NCBI RefSeq assembly: GCF_003671495.1
Contig: NZ_RCHN01000020.1
Span: 124,001 to 188,000, forward strand
From: Ketobacter sp.
Lineage (GTDB): Bacteria; Pseudomonadota; Gammaproteobacteria; Pseudomonadales; Ketobacteraceae
DNA: 64,000 nt
Reading direction: 5' to 3'
Program-made: the position numbers and the translations under genes
In this document: piece by piece, positions 8,389-16,696 of the stretch
Numbering within the stretch: the first letter of the stretch is position 1
Layout of the letters: every line of letters begins with the position of its first letter
The notes under the pieces: model-generated
What the model was told of the DNA's origin: nothing
Databases searched by the model: none
Seen by the model: the letters and a program-made list of their open reading frames with translations, nothing else

Positions 8389-8402
8389 CTGACCTAAATC
8401 AA
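8389..8402 (-). promoter_or_regulatory. candidate Anr/Fnr box
   Basis: The minus strand reads TTGATTTAGGTCAG, matching the Fnr/Anr consensus TTGAT-N4-ATCAA at eight of ten defined positions. Its centre is about 61 bases upstream of the inferred transcription start of the DUF2788 gene, the standard class I activator position. Confidence 0.45.
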
Positions 8403-8441
8403 CATTAAGCTAACACTCGTTTACTTTTCTTAATAAAACAC

Positions 8442-9497
8442 TCAAAAGAGCCCTAATTGCCTGTTTTTATTTGGTAAAGAAAACTGATCAGAGCGCAGTT
8501 CACGGCTTCCGCCATGCTGAATACCCGCACGACGACAGGCTGACCTGAATCGGTTCCCGTAGAGTTCCGCCATGGCCCCAGTGCCCCGCATACGGGCCCC
8601 AAAGCGCGCATCATAGAGCTTGCCGCCACGACTGTTGCGCAGGGCATTTAGCACCCGCTGGGCACGCTCCGGGTAATGCACCGCCAGCCACTCCTCAAAC
8701 AGGGGGGCGACCTCCAACGGAAGTCGCAACAGGATGAAATTGGCACTCTCTGCCCCGGCCTCCGCTGAGCGCTCCACCACTGATTCAATCTCTCCGTCAT
8801 TGATCCAGGGAATCACGGGCGCCATCAGCACGCCCACCGGTATCCCCCGGGCCGTCAGCGCGGAAACGGCCCGCAGGCGGGCGGCTCCGGAGGCGGTTCT
8901 AGGCTCCAGCCGGGTTTTCAGGTCATTGTCCAGGGTGGTGACACTGATCATAACGTTCACCAGACCGTAGCCGGCCGCCTCCTCCAGCAGATCGAGATCC
9001 CGCAGTACCAGGCTGCTTTTTGTGATCAGGCTGAATGGATGCCGATAGCGCAGTAACACTTCCAGCAAGCGGCGGGTGATCAGCCGGCTTGTCTCCACCG
9101 GCTGATAAGGATCAGTGGCCGTGCCCAACGTCACCGGCGCTGCTTGATAGCCCCGCTGCTGGAAGCGTGCCTCCAGGCGTTCAGCCGCATTATCCTTGCA
9201 GAAGATTCGGGTTTCGAAATCCAGCCCGGGTGACAGATCCACGTAGGCGTGATTGGGTCGGGCGAAGCAATAAATGCAACCGTGCTCACAGCCCCGATAC
9301 GGGTTAATGGAGAAATCGAAGGGCACATCCGGGGACTGGTTGCGGGTGATGATGGATTTGGCGGTCTCGCGGTAAAATACCGTCGCCGGGTCCGGACGTG
9401 GCGCGTCCTCTTCCGGAATCACCGTTGCCGCACAATAGCGACCGTTGCGGTTGCTCACCGCGCCACGTCCTTTATGGAAACCGTCTGGATTGCTCAT
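8442..9497 (-). CDS. PA0069-family radical SAM protein (spore photoproduct lyase-like)
   Basis: The 351-residue enzyme carries the radical SAM cluster motif as N-P-Y-R-G-C-E-H-G-C-I-Y-C, i.e. CxxxCxxC, followed by FARPNHAYVDLSPGLDFE. This layout is typical of the SplB-like PA0069 family, whose reaction is not settled. The start taken is ATG 9497 (MSNPDGFHKGRG), with AAGGGG just upstream; ATG 9500 is equally possible. The longest open frame begins at 9650, but its first 50 residues have no family character and cross the LexA box. The site CTGTATATTTATACAG at 9564-9579 lies 67 bases before the start, so SOS control is likely. In P. aeruginosa, PA0069 is, as I recall, part of the LexA regulon. 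Confidence 0.85.
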   Translation of the reverse strand: MSNPDGFHKGRGAVSNRNGRYCAATVIPEEDAPRPDPATVFYRETAKSIITRNQSPDVPFDFSINPYRGCEHGCIYCFARPNHAYVDLSPGLDFETRIFCKDNAAERLEARFQQRGYQAAPVTLGTATDPYQPVETSRLITRRLLEVLLRYRHPFSLITKSSLVLRDLDLLEEAAGYGLVNVMISVTTLDNDLKTRLEPRTASGAARLRAVSALTARGIPVGVLMAPVIPWINDGEIESVVERSAEAGAESANFILLRLPLEVAPLFEEWLAVHYPERAQRVLNALRNSRGGKLYDARFGARMRGTGAMAELYGNRFRSACRRAGIQHGGSRELRSDQFSLPNKNRQLGLF

Positions 9498-9563
9498 CAT
9501 GCCCCTTGTGCTGATTCTCGCCCGGATTCTGACTCTGGCGCTATTTCTGACACGCACCATAAA

Positions 9564-9579
9564 CTGTATATTTATACAG
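9564..9579. promoter_or_regulatory. LexA (SOS) box
   Basis: The sequence CTGTATATTTATACAG is CTGT-N8-ACAG with an AT-only spacer, the exact gammaproteobacterial SOS-box core, and TA follows on the plus strand. It lies between the divergent radical SAM gene (start 9497, minus) and the phosphorylase gene (start 9671, plus). It is closer to the radical SAM gene, where it overlaps a plausible -10 region on the minus strand. Confidence 0.85.
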
Positions 9580-9670
9580 TATAGGAATTTTAGCAATACA
9601 TTGATTTGGATGCCTGGTCTGCCTCCCCCGCCCGTTTTATCATGTTCCAATAAGAAACAAGGAGATACCC

Positions 9671-11206
9671 ATGGCCAATGCCACCCAACCCGTGCTGCAC
9701 CTGAAGCGGGTTGCCATCGATACCTATCACGAGAACGTCGCCTACCTGCATCGGGAGTGTCCGGTCTACAAAGCAGAAGGTTTCCAGGCCCTGAGTAAAA
9801 TTGAGATCCAGCAGGATGGCCATCGCATTCTGGCGGTGCTGAACGTGGTGGACGACGAGTGCATCGTGATGCCCGGGCAATTGGGGCTGTCAGAACAGGC
9901 CTTTGATCACCTGGCGGTGGCAGAGGGTTCCAGTGTCCGGGTCAACCACGCTGAGCCGCCTCTCTCCATGGAGTACGTGCGGGAAAAGCTGTCCGGTGAG
10001 CGCATTACCCAGGACAAGTTCAACCAGATCATCCAGGACATCGCCCACAACCGTTACTCCAAACCGGAGATCGCAGCATTTATCGTGGCGGTATCGGAGG
10101 CTGGCCTGGATCGGGACGAAGTGCTCTATCTTACCAACGCTATGGTGGACTCCGGCCAGAAACTGGACTGGGAGGAAAAACGGGTGGTGGACAAGCATTG
10201 CATCGGCGGCATTCCGGGCAATCGCACCTCCATGCTGGTGGTGCCCATTGTGGCGGCCTTCGGCCTGCTCTGCCCCAAAACCTCCAGCCGCGCCATCACC
10301 TCGCCAGCGGGCACCGCCGACACCATGGAGGTGCTGGCCCAGGTGGATCTGCCGGTGGAGCGCTTGCACCAGATTGTGCGTGAACAACGGGGCTGCGTGG
10401 CCTGGGGTGGTACCGCCAAACTGGCGCCGGCAGACGATGTGCTGATCTCGGTGGAACGGCCGTTGGCCATTGATTCCCAGGCACAGATGGTGGCATCCAT
10501 TCTGTCAAAGAAACGCGCCTGCGGTTCCACCCACCTGTTGATCGATATCCCAGCCGGGCCCACCGCCAAAGTGCGATCCATGAAGGAAGCCATGCATTTG
10601 CGCAAACTGTTCGAGTACGTAGGCGACCGCATCGGGCTGGTGACCCAGGTCATCATCACCGACGGTCGCCAGCCCATCGGGCGCGGCATCGGTCCGGTAC
10701 TGGAGGCCCAGGATGTATTGCAGGTCTTGCGCAATGATCCGGAAGCGCCCCATGACCTGAGGGAGAAGTCCCTGCAACTGGCCGGCCGCCTGATTGAATT
10801 CGATAACGACATTCGCGGTGGTGAAGGCTATGACGTGGCAAGGGACATACTCGACTCCGGTCGCGCCCTTTATAAAATGGAACAGATCATCGCCGCCCAG
10901 GGCAAACAGTCGGTCCAATATACGCTCGGCAATCTGACCCGGGACATCACCGCGGCAACCGACGGCACCGTGGTGGAGGTGAACAACCTGACGCTGGCCC
11001 GGGTGGCACGGTTGGCCGGCGCCCCCATGGACAAAGGGGCGGGTGTTTATTTACTGAAGCGCATCGGCGACCAGGTCAGCCAGGGGGAACCCTTGTACCG
11101 AATCCACTCGCAATTTCCCGCGGACTTCCAATTCGCCTGCCATTTTGCTGAGAAAAACTCCGGCATCCGCATCGGTCGCGCGGAAGAACAGCAGTTCACC
11201 TGGTGA
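9671..11206 (+). CDS. thymidine phosphorylase family protein, AMP phosphorylase-like
   Basis: This 511-residue protein belongs to the long (about 500-residue) branch of the pyrimidine-nucleoside phosphorylase superfamily best known from archaeal AMP phosphorylase. Members have an N-terminal extension of about 85 residues ahead of the DeoA-like core. Key stretches are [57 protein letters not shown] and [19 protein letters not shown]. The archaeal enzyme splits NMP with phosphate into base and ribose-1,5-bisphosphate; bacterial members are often annotated only as putative thymidine phosphorylase. AAGGAG six bases before ATG 9671 supports the start. The stop overlaps the next gene's possible GTG start (GTGA), which indicates an operon with the PRPP-synthetase homologue. 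Confidence 0.85.
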   Translation: MANATQPVLHLKRVAIDTYHENVAYLHRECPVYKAEGFQALSKIEIQQDGHRILAVLNVVDDECIVMPGQLGLSEQAFDHLAVAEGSSVRVNHAEPPLSMEYVREKLSGERITQDKFNQIIQDIAHNRYSKPEIAAFIVAVSEAGLDRDEVLYLTNAMVDSGQKLDWEEKRVVDKHCIGGIPGNRTSMLVVPIVAAFGLLCPKTSSRAITSPAGTADTMEVLAQVDLPVERLHQIVREQRGCVAWGGTAKLAPADDVLISVERPLAIDSQAQMVASILSKKRACGSTHLLIDIPAGPTAKVRSMKEAMHLRKLFEYVGDRIGLVTQVIITDGRQPIGRGIGPVLEAQDVLQVLRNDPEAPHDLREKSLQLAGRLIEFDNDIRGGEGYDVARDILDSGRALYKMEQIIAAQGKQSVQYTLGNLTRDITAATDGTVVEVNNLTLARVARLAGAPMDKGAGVYLLKRIGDQVSQGEPLYRIHSQFPADFQFACHFAEKNSGIRIGRAEEQQFTW

Positions 11207-11220
11207 GGACACGCCGATTC

Positions 11221-12135
11221 ATGATGGTGTTGAGTTTTGAGGAAAGCCGGGCTCAGGCCCAATTGTTAGCAGAGCAACTGCAAGTCACCCATGGCCAGGT
11301 GGAAGTGCATCGTTTCCCCGATGGGGAAAGCCGGGTCAAAGTGCCCAGCCCGTTGCCCCCAACGGTGCTGTTCTACCTGAGCCTGGACCACCCCAACCAG
11401 AAGCTCATCGAGTTGATATTGGCGGTGGCCGCCAGCCGCAGCCAGGGTTGTGAACGTGCCATTCTGGTCGCTCCCTATTTATGCTACATGCGCCAGGATA
11501 TGGAGTTCGAACCGGGCCAGGCCGTGAGTCAGCGCATCATTGGGGAGCTGCTTTCCAGTCGCCTGGAAGGAGTGATTACCGTCGACCCACATTTGCACCG
11601 CATCAACGACCTGTCGGAATCCTTCATCCACTGCCCGTCTGTGAGCCTGCCCGCCGCCGGCGTCATCGGCCACTACCTGGGTGCGCAATGGCAGCGCGAC
11701 GGCACCGGGAACATCCGGCGCGGCATTCTGGTGGGCCCGGATGAAGAATCGGAACAATGGGTCAGGGCCGCCGCAGACACCAGCGGCCTGCCCTTCTGCA
11801 TCGCCCGCAAAGAACGGTTCGGGGACCGGGACGTTCGCGTGGTGCTGCCGGATCAGGATTTTGAGGGACGGCACGCCATTCTGCTGGATGACGTCATCAG
11901 CTCCGGACACACCATCCAGCAGGCGGCCATCGCATTGCGCGCAGCCGGCTGTACCCAGGTGGACGCCGCCTGCACCCATGCCCTGTTTGCAGCTGGTGCC
12001 ACCGAGGCCCTGCAACAAGCCGGGGTCAGCCGCATCATCAGCTGCAACAGCATTCCCCACCCAACCAACTGCATTGACCTCAGTCCGCTGCTGGCCACAG
12101 CGGCCAGGAATATGAAAGGAGGACACATGGCATAA
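11221..12135 (+). CDS. ribose-phosphate pyrophosphokinase (PRPP synthetase) homologue
   Basis: The protein has about 304 residues from ATG 11221; a GTG at 11203 overlapping the upstream stop would add six. PRPP synthetases transfer pyrophosphate from ATP to ribose-5-phosphate. The N-terminal half has VEVHRFPDGESRVKVP, where canonical enzymes have a GRFSDGE-type motif, and APYLCYMRQDMEFEPGQAVS in place of the catalytic flexible loop. The PRPP-binding loop is visible as ILLDDVISSGHTI. The sequence is clearly divergent from the housekeeping Prs, e.g. DPHLHRINDL in the metal-binding segment. Operon position behind an AMP-phosphorylase-like enzyme suggests a role in nucleotide salvage rather than general PRPP supply. 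Family assignment is firm, the specific substrate is not. Confidence 0.82.
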   Translation: MMVLSFEESRAQAQLLAEQLQVTHGQVEVHRFPDGESRVKVPSPLPPTVLFYLSLDHPNQKLIELILAVAASRSQGCERAILVAPYLCYMRQDMEFEPGQAVSQRIIGELLSSRLEGVITVDPHLHRINDLSESFIHCPSVSLPAAGVIGHYLGAQWQRDGTGNIRRGILVGPDEESEQWVRAAADTSGLPFCIARKERFGDRDVRVVLPDQDFEGRHAILLDDVISSGHTIQQAAIALRAAGCTQVDAACTHALFAAGATEALQQAGVSRIISCNSIPHPTNCIDLSPLLATAARNMKGGHMA

Positions 12136-12142
12136 GGGTCCA

Positions 12143-12598
12143 TCAGGGGCAGCTCCAACTGCGAAATTCCGGCGCCGCGGCAGCAGCGATGGGTTGCAAC
12201 GTCAGGTTATCCACCTCAAACACGCCCGCGCCCTGATCCGGCCACTGCCCCAGGCGCAGCTCAAACTTGGGTGTTAAAGGATACTGTTGCAGCACCATCT
12301 TCTGAGTGGTAATACGCTTGATGGCCATGTAATCGAGGATCAGTTCGCTGTGACTGGACGCGCCCCCGGCGCCCACGTTACGGCATAACCGATTGGCATA
12401 CAGCACACGCCCGTCTTCCCGCACGTGCAGGTATAAGCGCTGATAAAACCGGTCCTCCCCTTCCTGGGTGGTCTGCTCCAGGTACCAATGACCGATAATC
12501 GGTTGACCACTGATGTCCGCCGGGGTCACCGCCCACTGGTCGCAACCGCACAACAAGGCACCGAGTCCGCACCACAACAACATGGCCTTTATCTTCAT
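12143..12598 (-). CDS. putative lipoprotein, unknown function
   Basis: The 151-residue protein begins with a lipoprotein signal: a short basic start, a hydrophobic stretch and the lipobox L-C-G-C with Cys 19. Asp follows the cysteine, the residue that in enterobacteria favours retention in the inner membrane. The mature part contains WYLEQTTQEGEDRFYQRLYLHVREDGRVLY and LILDYMAIKRITTQKMVLQQYPL, suggestive of a small beta-rich fold. I do not recognise the family. Its start overlaps the stop of the upstream alpha/beta hydrolase by four bases (ATGA), so the two are cotranscribed. Confidence 0.65.
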   Translation of the reverse strand: MKIKAMLLWCGLGALLCGCDQWAVTPADISGQPIIGHWYLEQTTQEGEDRFYQRLYLHVREDGRVLYANRLCRNVGAGGASSHSELILDYMAIKRITTQKMVLQQYPLTPKFELRLGQWPDQGAGVFEVDNLTLQPIAAAAAPEFRSWSCP

Positions 12599-13272
12599 TT
12601 GCCTAACCCCACCATAAACTCACACACCCAATCGGCCGCCTGTTGCCAGTGTTGCCCCTGGGTCAGCCCACTGGCCTTACGCGGCTTGAAATCGTGATCG
12701 CCGTCCTCCAGCCACTGCACCCGGGCGCTGGCAGGCAAACCGTATGCATTCACTTCCCCGGGCTTACCGAACGGGTCCCGGGTACCCTGCACAATCAGCC
12801 AGGGCCGCTTGATCTGCGGCCAGTGGTCGCGGCGGACGTTATCCGGCTTGCCTGGCGGATGAAACGGATAGCCCAGGGAAATGGCTGCCCGCGCCCGGTT
12901 CTCCGCCAACAGCATGGACGCCACCCGGCCCCCCATGGATTTCCCCGCCACCACGCAGGCTTCGGCACCCCCCAGCTCGTCCACCACCTGCTCGAATGCC
13001 GCCATCAGTGCCGGCATTCGATCCGGCGGGCGCTTTTTGCCGGTCTCACGCCTTTGCGCCATATAGGGGAATTCGAAACGAACAACACTGATGCCACCGG
13101 CGCAGATCAAGCCGGCCAGGGCCCCCATAAAGTCGCTGTCCATGGGCGCACCGGCACCATGGGCCAGTACCAGAGTCAGGTCACTTTTCAGTTTTTGCGG
13201 CGTGTCGCAAAGGTAAGGCAAGTTGGTCACCCCTGGATTGGATACGGAGATGGGTTGGAAACGGAGGCGCAT
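12595..13272 (-). CDS. alpha/beta hydrolase (KANL3/Tex30-type)
   Basis: The 225-residue cytosolic protein shows the small alpha/beta-hydrolase pattern of the KANL3/Tex30 group. The oxyanion region is LAHGAGAPMDSDFM, the nucleophile elbow is G-K-S-M-G-G-R, the acid is probably in VQGTRDPFG and the catalytic His in EDGDHDFKPRK. The substrate is unknown. The gene is divergent from rdgC with 50 bases between the starts and overlaps the downstream lipoprotein gene by four bases. Confidence 0.82.
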   Translation of the reverse strand: MRLRFQPISVSNPGVTNLPYLCDTPQKLKSDLTLVLAHGAGAPMDSDFMGALAGLICAGGISVVRFEFPYMAQRRETGKKRPPDRMPALMAAFEQVVDELGGAEACVVAGKSMGGRVASMLLAENRARAAISLGYPFHPPGKPDNVRRDHWPQIKRPWLIVQGTRDPFGKPGEVNAYGLPASARVQWLEDGDHDFKPRKASGLTQGQHWQQAADWVCEFMVGLGK

Positions 13273-13322
13273 TGTCTCATAATCGGCCCCCTTTTTGTTG
13301 GAGCGTGTTGGAGCAGCGGAAC

Positions 13323-14252
13323 ATGTGGTTCAAAAACTTGCGCATCTATCGATTCACCAAGCCCTTCGACTTGGGTGCAATGGCGTTGCAGGACCTGCTG
13401 GCGCAGAAAGCCTTCCACCCCTGCGGCCGCCAGGATCTCAGCAAATACGGCTGGGTTCCCCCCATCGAGCAGGAATCCGATACCCAGGAGCCTCAGTTTG
13501 TCCATGCCTGCAACGGCTACCTGATGCTGTGTGCCAAACGGGAGGACAAGGTGATTCCCGCCTCGGTGGTGAAGGAAGCGGTCACCGAGCGCTCCCGCCA
13601 GATTGAAGAGAAGGAAGCCCGTAAAGTATTCAAGAAAGAGCGGGACCAGCTGAAAGATGAAGTTATGCTGGACCTGCTGCCGCGAGCCTTTTCCAAGAGT
13701 CATCGCATTTACGGCTACATTTCACCAAAAGACAACCTGCTGCTGATCGATGCCTCCAGCTCAAATCGCGCGGAGCAGTTCATGAGTCACCTGCGGGATA
13801 CCCTGGGCTCACTGCCGGTGATTCCGCCGGTGAGCAAACAGGTGCCCAGCGATGTGATGACCCATTGGCTGGCGGAGCAGAATGCTCACCCGCCGTTCCA
13901 ACTGGAGCGGGAGTGCGAACTGAGCAACCCCAGCGACAGCGCCAACGTGATCCGCTGCAAGGCCCAGGATCTGGATGCCGACGAAGTACAATCCATGCTG
14001 GAATCCGGCAAACGCTGCAGCAAACTGGCGGTGAACTGGAACGACAGTCTGCACTGCGTTATTGAAGACGACTTGTGCATCAAGCGCATGAAATTCGACG
14101 ACCAGCTGATTGAACAGGCCCACGAAACAGACGCCGAAAGCAAGGCACAACAGTTTGATCAGGATTTCGCGGTGATGAGCCTGGAGTTGTCCAAGTTCTG
14201 CAAGGATCTGTTCAAAGCCTTTGGCGGATTGGAAAAAACCCGGGTGGTATAA
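13323..14252 (+). CDS. rdgC: recombination-associated protein RdgC
   Basis: The 309-residue protein starts MWFKNLRIYRFTKPFD, the typical RdgC N-terminus; GGAG lies upstream. An in-frame start 51 bases earlier would add 17 unrelated residues. Other family stretches are LPRAFSKSHRIYGYISPKDNLLLIDASS and a C-terminal region ending DLFKAFGGLEKTRVV. RdgC forms a ring-shaped dimer that binds DNA without sequence preference and limits RecA activity. The last bases abut the convergent FHA gene (three bases between stops), so termination must occur inside coding sequence. Confidence 0.92.
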   Translation: MWFKNLRIYRFTKPFDLGAMALQDLLAQKAFHPCGRQDLSKYGWVPPIEQESDTQEPQFVHACNGYLMLCAKREDKVIPASVVKEAVTERSRQIEEKEARKVFKKERDQLKDEVMLDLLPRAFSKSHRIYGYISPKDNLLLIDASSSNRAEQFMSHLRDTLGSLPVIPPVSKQVPSDVMTHWLAEQNAHPPFQLERECELSNPSDSANVIRCKAQDLDADEVQSMLESGKRCSKLAVNWNDSLHCVIEDDLCIKRMKFDDQLIEQAHETDAESKAQQFDQDFAVMSLELSKFCKDLFKAFGGLEKTRVV

Positions 14253-14255
14253 CGC

Positions 14256-15263
14256 CTACACCAACACAATCCCGAGCACCACGCCCACCACCACCAGGGC
14301 CCCAACCGCCAGGGCCAGATTGGTTCTGGAAACCGGCAGGGCCTTGCGGCGATGGATCTCGGGCACCAGGGTTTTCTCATCGATGCGGAAGATCAACTCC
14401 ATTCGCCCCACCCGAATCACGTCCCCCGGATGCAGGCTGGTGAACTCCACCGAACGGTTGTTGATGAAAATCGGATTGTTGCCCTCGCAGGATTCCAGAA
14501 TCCATTCATGGGCCAGCTTGCGGATCCGCGCATGCTGGGGGGATACGGTTTTGTCAGCGACCTGGAAGTCGGCGTCGCCCCCGCGCCCAATCAGCCAGGC
14601 ATTTTTGTTGCGCGAGATCAGAGAATACACTTTACCGCGGGCAGGGGCGGACAGCATCACCAAACGGGGGCCACTGCCGCTGTCGATGGACACTGAACCA
14701 GGCTGATCGTTACCCTGCAACCGATTCAGATCCTCTGCGTGTAACAGGCGGGTGCCCTCTTCCACCACAGGAACCGGTTCGGGTGCTGGAGTGCGCTCCC
14801 CCCTGACGGGCTGTTGCAGCGGATCGGCCGGCATCGGTGTGCCGGTCTGTACCTGGGATGCTTGCTGAAAAACGGTGGCGTCAGCGGCACCGGAGCCCGT
14901 GTTCCCTGCCACCAGGCGAAACGCCATTTCGTGGAAACGAAGCTCATCCCCCACACTGAGGGACTGAGGTGCCGAGATGCGACGGCCGTTGATGAAGGTG
15001 CCGTTGGTGGACCGCAAATCCTCCACCACCAAATCCCCGTGTATCAGGGTCAGCTTGGCGTGATAGCGGGATATGTGTCCACTTTCCAGGGTAAGCTGGC
15101 ACTCCAACTCTCGCCCCACCAGGATTTCAGCCGCGTCCAGGGGAAACTCCATACCATCCTGCAGGGAACGCAGACGGAGTTCAGCGCCAATGAGTTGCCC
15201 TCCTGTGCCGGGGGCCAAGGTAGCGTCATGCATGGAATGATGGGCACCATTTCTATAGCTCAT
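14256..15263 (-). CDS. membrane-anchored protein with two FHA domains
   Basis: About 335 residues. The first FHA domain (about 25-125) shows ILVGRELECQLTLESGHISRYHAKL and DLRSTNGTFINGRRI, the classic phosphothreonine-binding pattern (G-R, S-x-x-H, N-G). The second (about 210-300) is weaker: WLIGRGGDADFQVADKTVSPQHARI and a degenerate N-x-x-F-I-N-N. A single C-terminal membrane helix (NLALAVGALVVVGVVLGIVLV) anchors it with the FHA domains in the cytoplasm. No Ser/Thr kinase or phosphatase lies next to it. The start is uncertain: candidates are GTG 15311, ATG 15263 and ATG 15233, none with a good ribosome site, and a TATAAT hexamer ends just before ATG 15263. Confidence 0.75.
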   Translation of the reverse strand: MSYRNGAHHSMHDATLAPGTGGQLIGAELRLRSLQDGMEFPLDAAEILVGRELECQLTLESGHISRYHAKLTLIHGDLVVEDLRSTNGTFINGRRISAPQSLSVGDELRFHEMAFRLVAGNTGSGAADATVFQQASQVQTGTPMPADPLQQPVRGERTPAPEPVPVVEEGTRLLHAEDLNRLQGNDQPGSVSIDSGSGPRLVMLSAPARGKVYSLISRNKNAWLIGRGGDADFQVADKTVSPQHARIRKLAHEWILESCEGNNPIFINNRSVEFTSLHPGDVIRVGRMELIFRIDEKTLVPEIHRRKALPVSRTNLALAVGALVVVGVVLGIVLV

Positions 15264-15361
15264 GAACTGATTATAGGTTGAGTATGCCCGCTTAGAAAGG
15301 TCGCCGGTCACAGGGCCCGTGGGCGCTGCAGACCGGCGTTAGATCAGGTTATCAGGGCACC

Positions 15362-16540
15362 CTAGATCTGCAGGTTCTCAATGATGGTAGCGTTGGCAGT
15401 ACCCAGCCCTTCGCAGATCGCCAGCAGGCCGTAACGCTCTTTGCGACGAATCAACTCATAGGCCAGGGTCGCCATCAGTTTGGCACCGGTTGCACCCAAC
15501 GGATGACCCAACGCCTGTGCGCCGCCGTTCACGTTGAGGCGATCCAGATCAGCCCCGATGGCGTTTTTCCAGGCCAGGGGCACCGAACCGAAGGCTTCAT
15601 TGACTTCATAGAGAGCAATGTCCTCAATTTTGAGGCCGCTGCGCTGGAGGATTTTCTGGGTGGCCGGGATGGGGCCTTCCAATACCATGGTGGGATCAGA
15701 ACCAACCACTGCCATGTCGTGAATCTTGGCCAACGGCGTGAAGCCGTATTGCTTCAGGGCCCGCTCACTGACAATCAGGGTCGCGGCAGCGCCGTCGCAG
15801 ATCTGGCTGGCGGACGCTGCGGTGATCAGGCCACCTTCCTGCAGGGGATCGAGTTCCCGGATGGCCTCCAGTGAGGCATTGCGGCGCAGACCTTCATCCA
15901 CACTGTGGACCACCTGCTCCCCTTCCACGGTCACGTTCATGGGAATGATTTCACGGTCAAAGCGGTTGTCATCATAGGCCGCCGCGCCTTTCATGTGGCT
16001 CTGGTAGGCGAAATCATCCAACTCCGCCCGGGTCACTTTGTATTTCTCAGCCATGCGCTCAGCACCCACAAACTGGCTGAAATCAAAACCGGGGTAACGG
16101 GCAGAAATGGCTTCACCATCGAACGGGCCGCGCATACCGGCTTTGGCTGCCACCAGCAGGGGGGAACCGATGGGGGTCATACTCATGTTTTCCACGCCCC
16201 CGGCGATGATCACATCCTGGGTGCCGGACATCACGGCCTGGGCGGCAAAGTGAATGGCCTGCTGACCGGAGCCGCATTGGCGGTCGATGGTGACGCCGGG
16301 TACCTCGATGGGCAGGTCAGAAGCCAGGATCGCGGTGCGCGCCATGTTGAAGGTTTGTGGACCAATCTGGCTGACACAACCAAAAATAACGTCTTCAATC
16401 AGGGCCGGATCAATGGAATTGCGTTGCAACAGGGCGTTGATCACAACCGCCCCCAGGTCGGCGGGGCTTACCTGGCTCAGGCGCCCGTTACGACGTCCAC
16501 CAGCGGTTCTTACAGCGTCTACGATGTATGCAGCAGCCAC
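15362..16540 (-). CDS. acetyl-CoA C-acyltransferase (thiolase)
   Basis: The 392-residue enzyme catalyses reversible thiolytic cleavage of 3-ketoacyl-CoA. The acyl-accepting cysteine is in TIDRQCGSGQQAIHFAAQ, the catalytic histidine in NGGAQALGHPLGATGAK, and the C-terminal cysteine in AICEGLGTANATI, where biosynthetic thiolases usually have CIGGGxG. I chose GTG at 16540 (protein VAAAYIVDAVRTAGGRR) because AAGGAG lies six bases before it and the length then equals the family norm; an upstream start at 16576 would add 12 residues. It stands alone, without a paired hydratase/dehydrogenase, so it could serve beta-oxidation, ketone metabolism or polyhydroxyalkanoate precursors. Confidence 0.9.
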   Translation of the reverse strand: MAAAYIVDAVRTAGGRRNGRLSQVSPADLGAVVINALLQRNSIDPALIEDVIFGCVSQIGPQTFNMARTAILASDLPIEVPGVTIDRQCGSGQQAIHFAAQAVMSGTQDVIIAGGVENMSMTPIGSPLLVAAKAGMRGPFDGEAISARYPGFDFSQFVGAERMAEKYKVTRAELDDFAYQSHMKGAAAYDDNRFDREIIPMNVTVEGEQVVHSVDEGLRRNASLEAIRELDPLQEGGLITAASASQICDGAAATLIVSERALKQYGFTPLAKIHDMAVVGSDPTMVLEGPIPATQKILQRSGLKIEDIALYEVNEAFGSVPLAWKNAIGADLDRLNVNGGAQALGHPLGATGAKLMATLAYELIRRKERYGLLAICEGLGTANATIIENLQI

Positions 16541-16660
16541 AGTGTTCTCCTTAATGATTCCCATGGAAAACGACAATGATGACCACCGGGTCTGAAAAAG
16601 ACAATGACTTTTTCAACCAAGAACCGGTCACTTCAGTATGTTGAAAGCGCGCCTCGGATC

Positions 16661-16682
16661 AGAGGCAGCCTGAGCTGCCCCT
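16661..16682 (-). terminator. stem-loop after the histone-like gene
   Basis: On the minus strand AGGGGCAGC pairs with GCTGCCTCT (one G-U) around a four-base loop, 15 bases after the stop of the histone-like gene. There is no T-run, so it may be a processing or stability element rather than a true intrinsic terminator. Confidence 0.45.
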
Positions 16683-16696
16683 GAACGCTCATCCGA

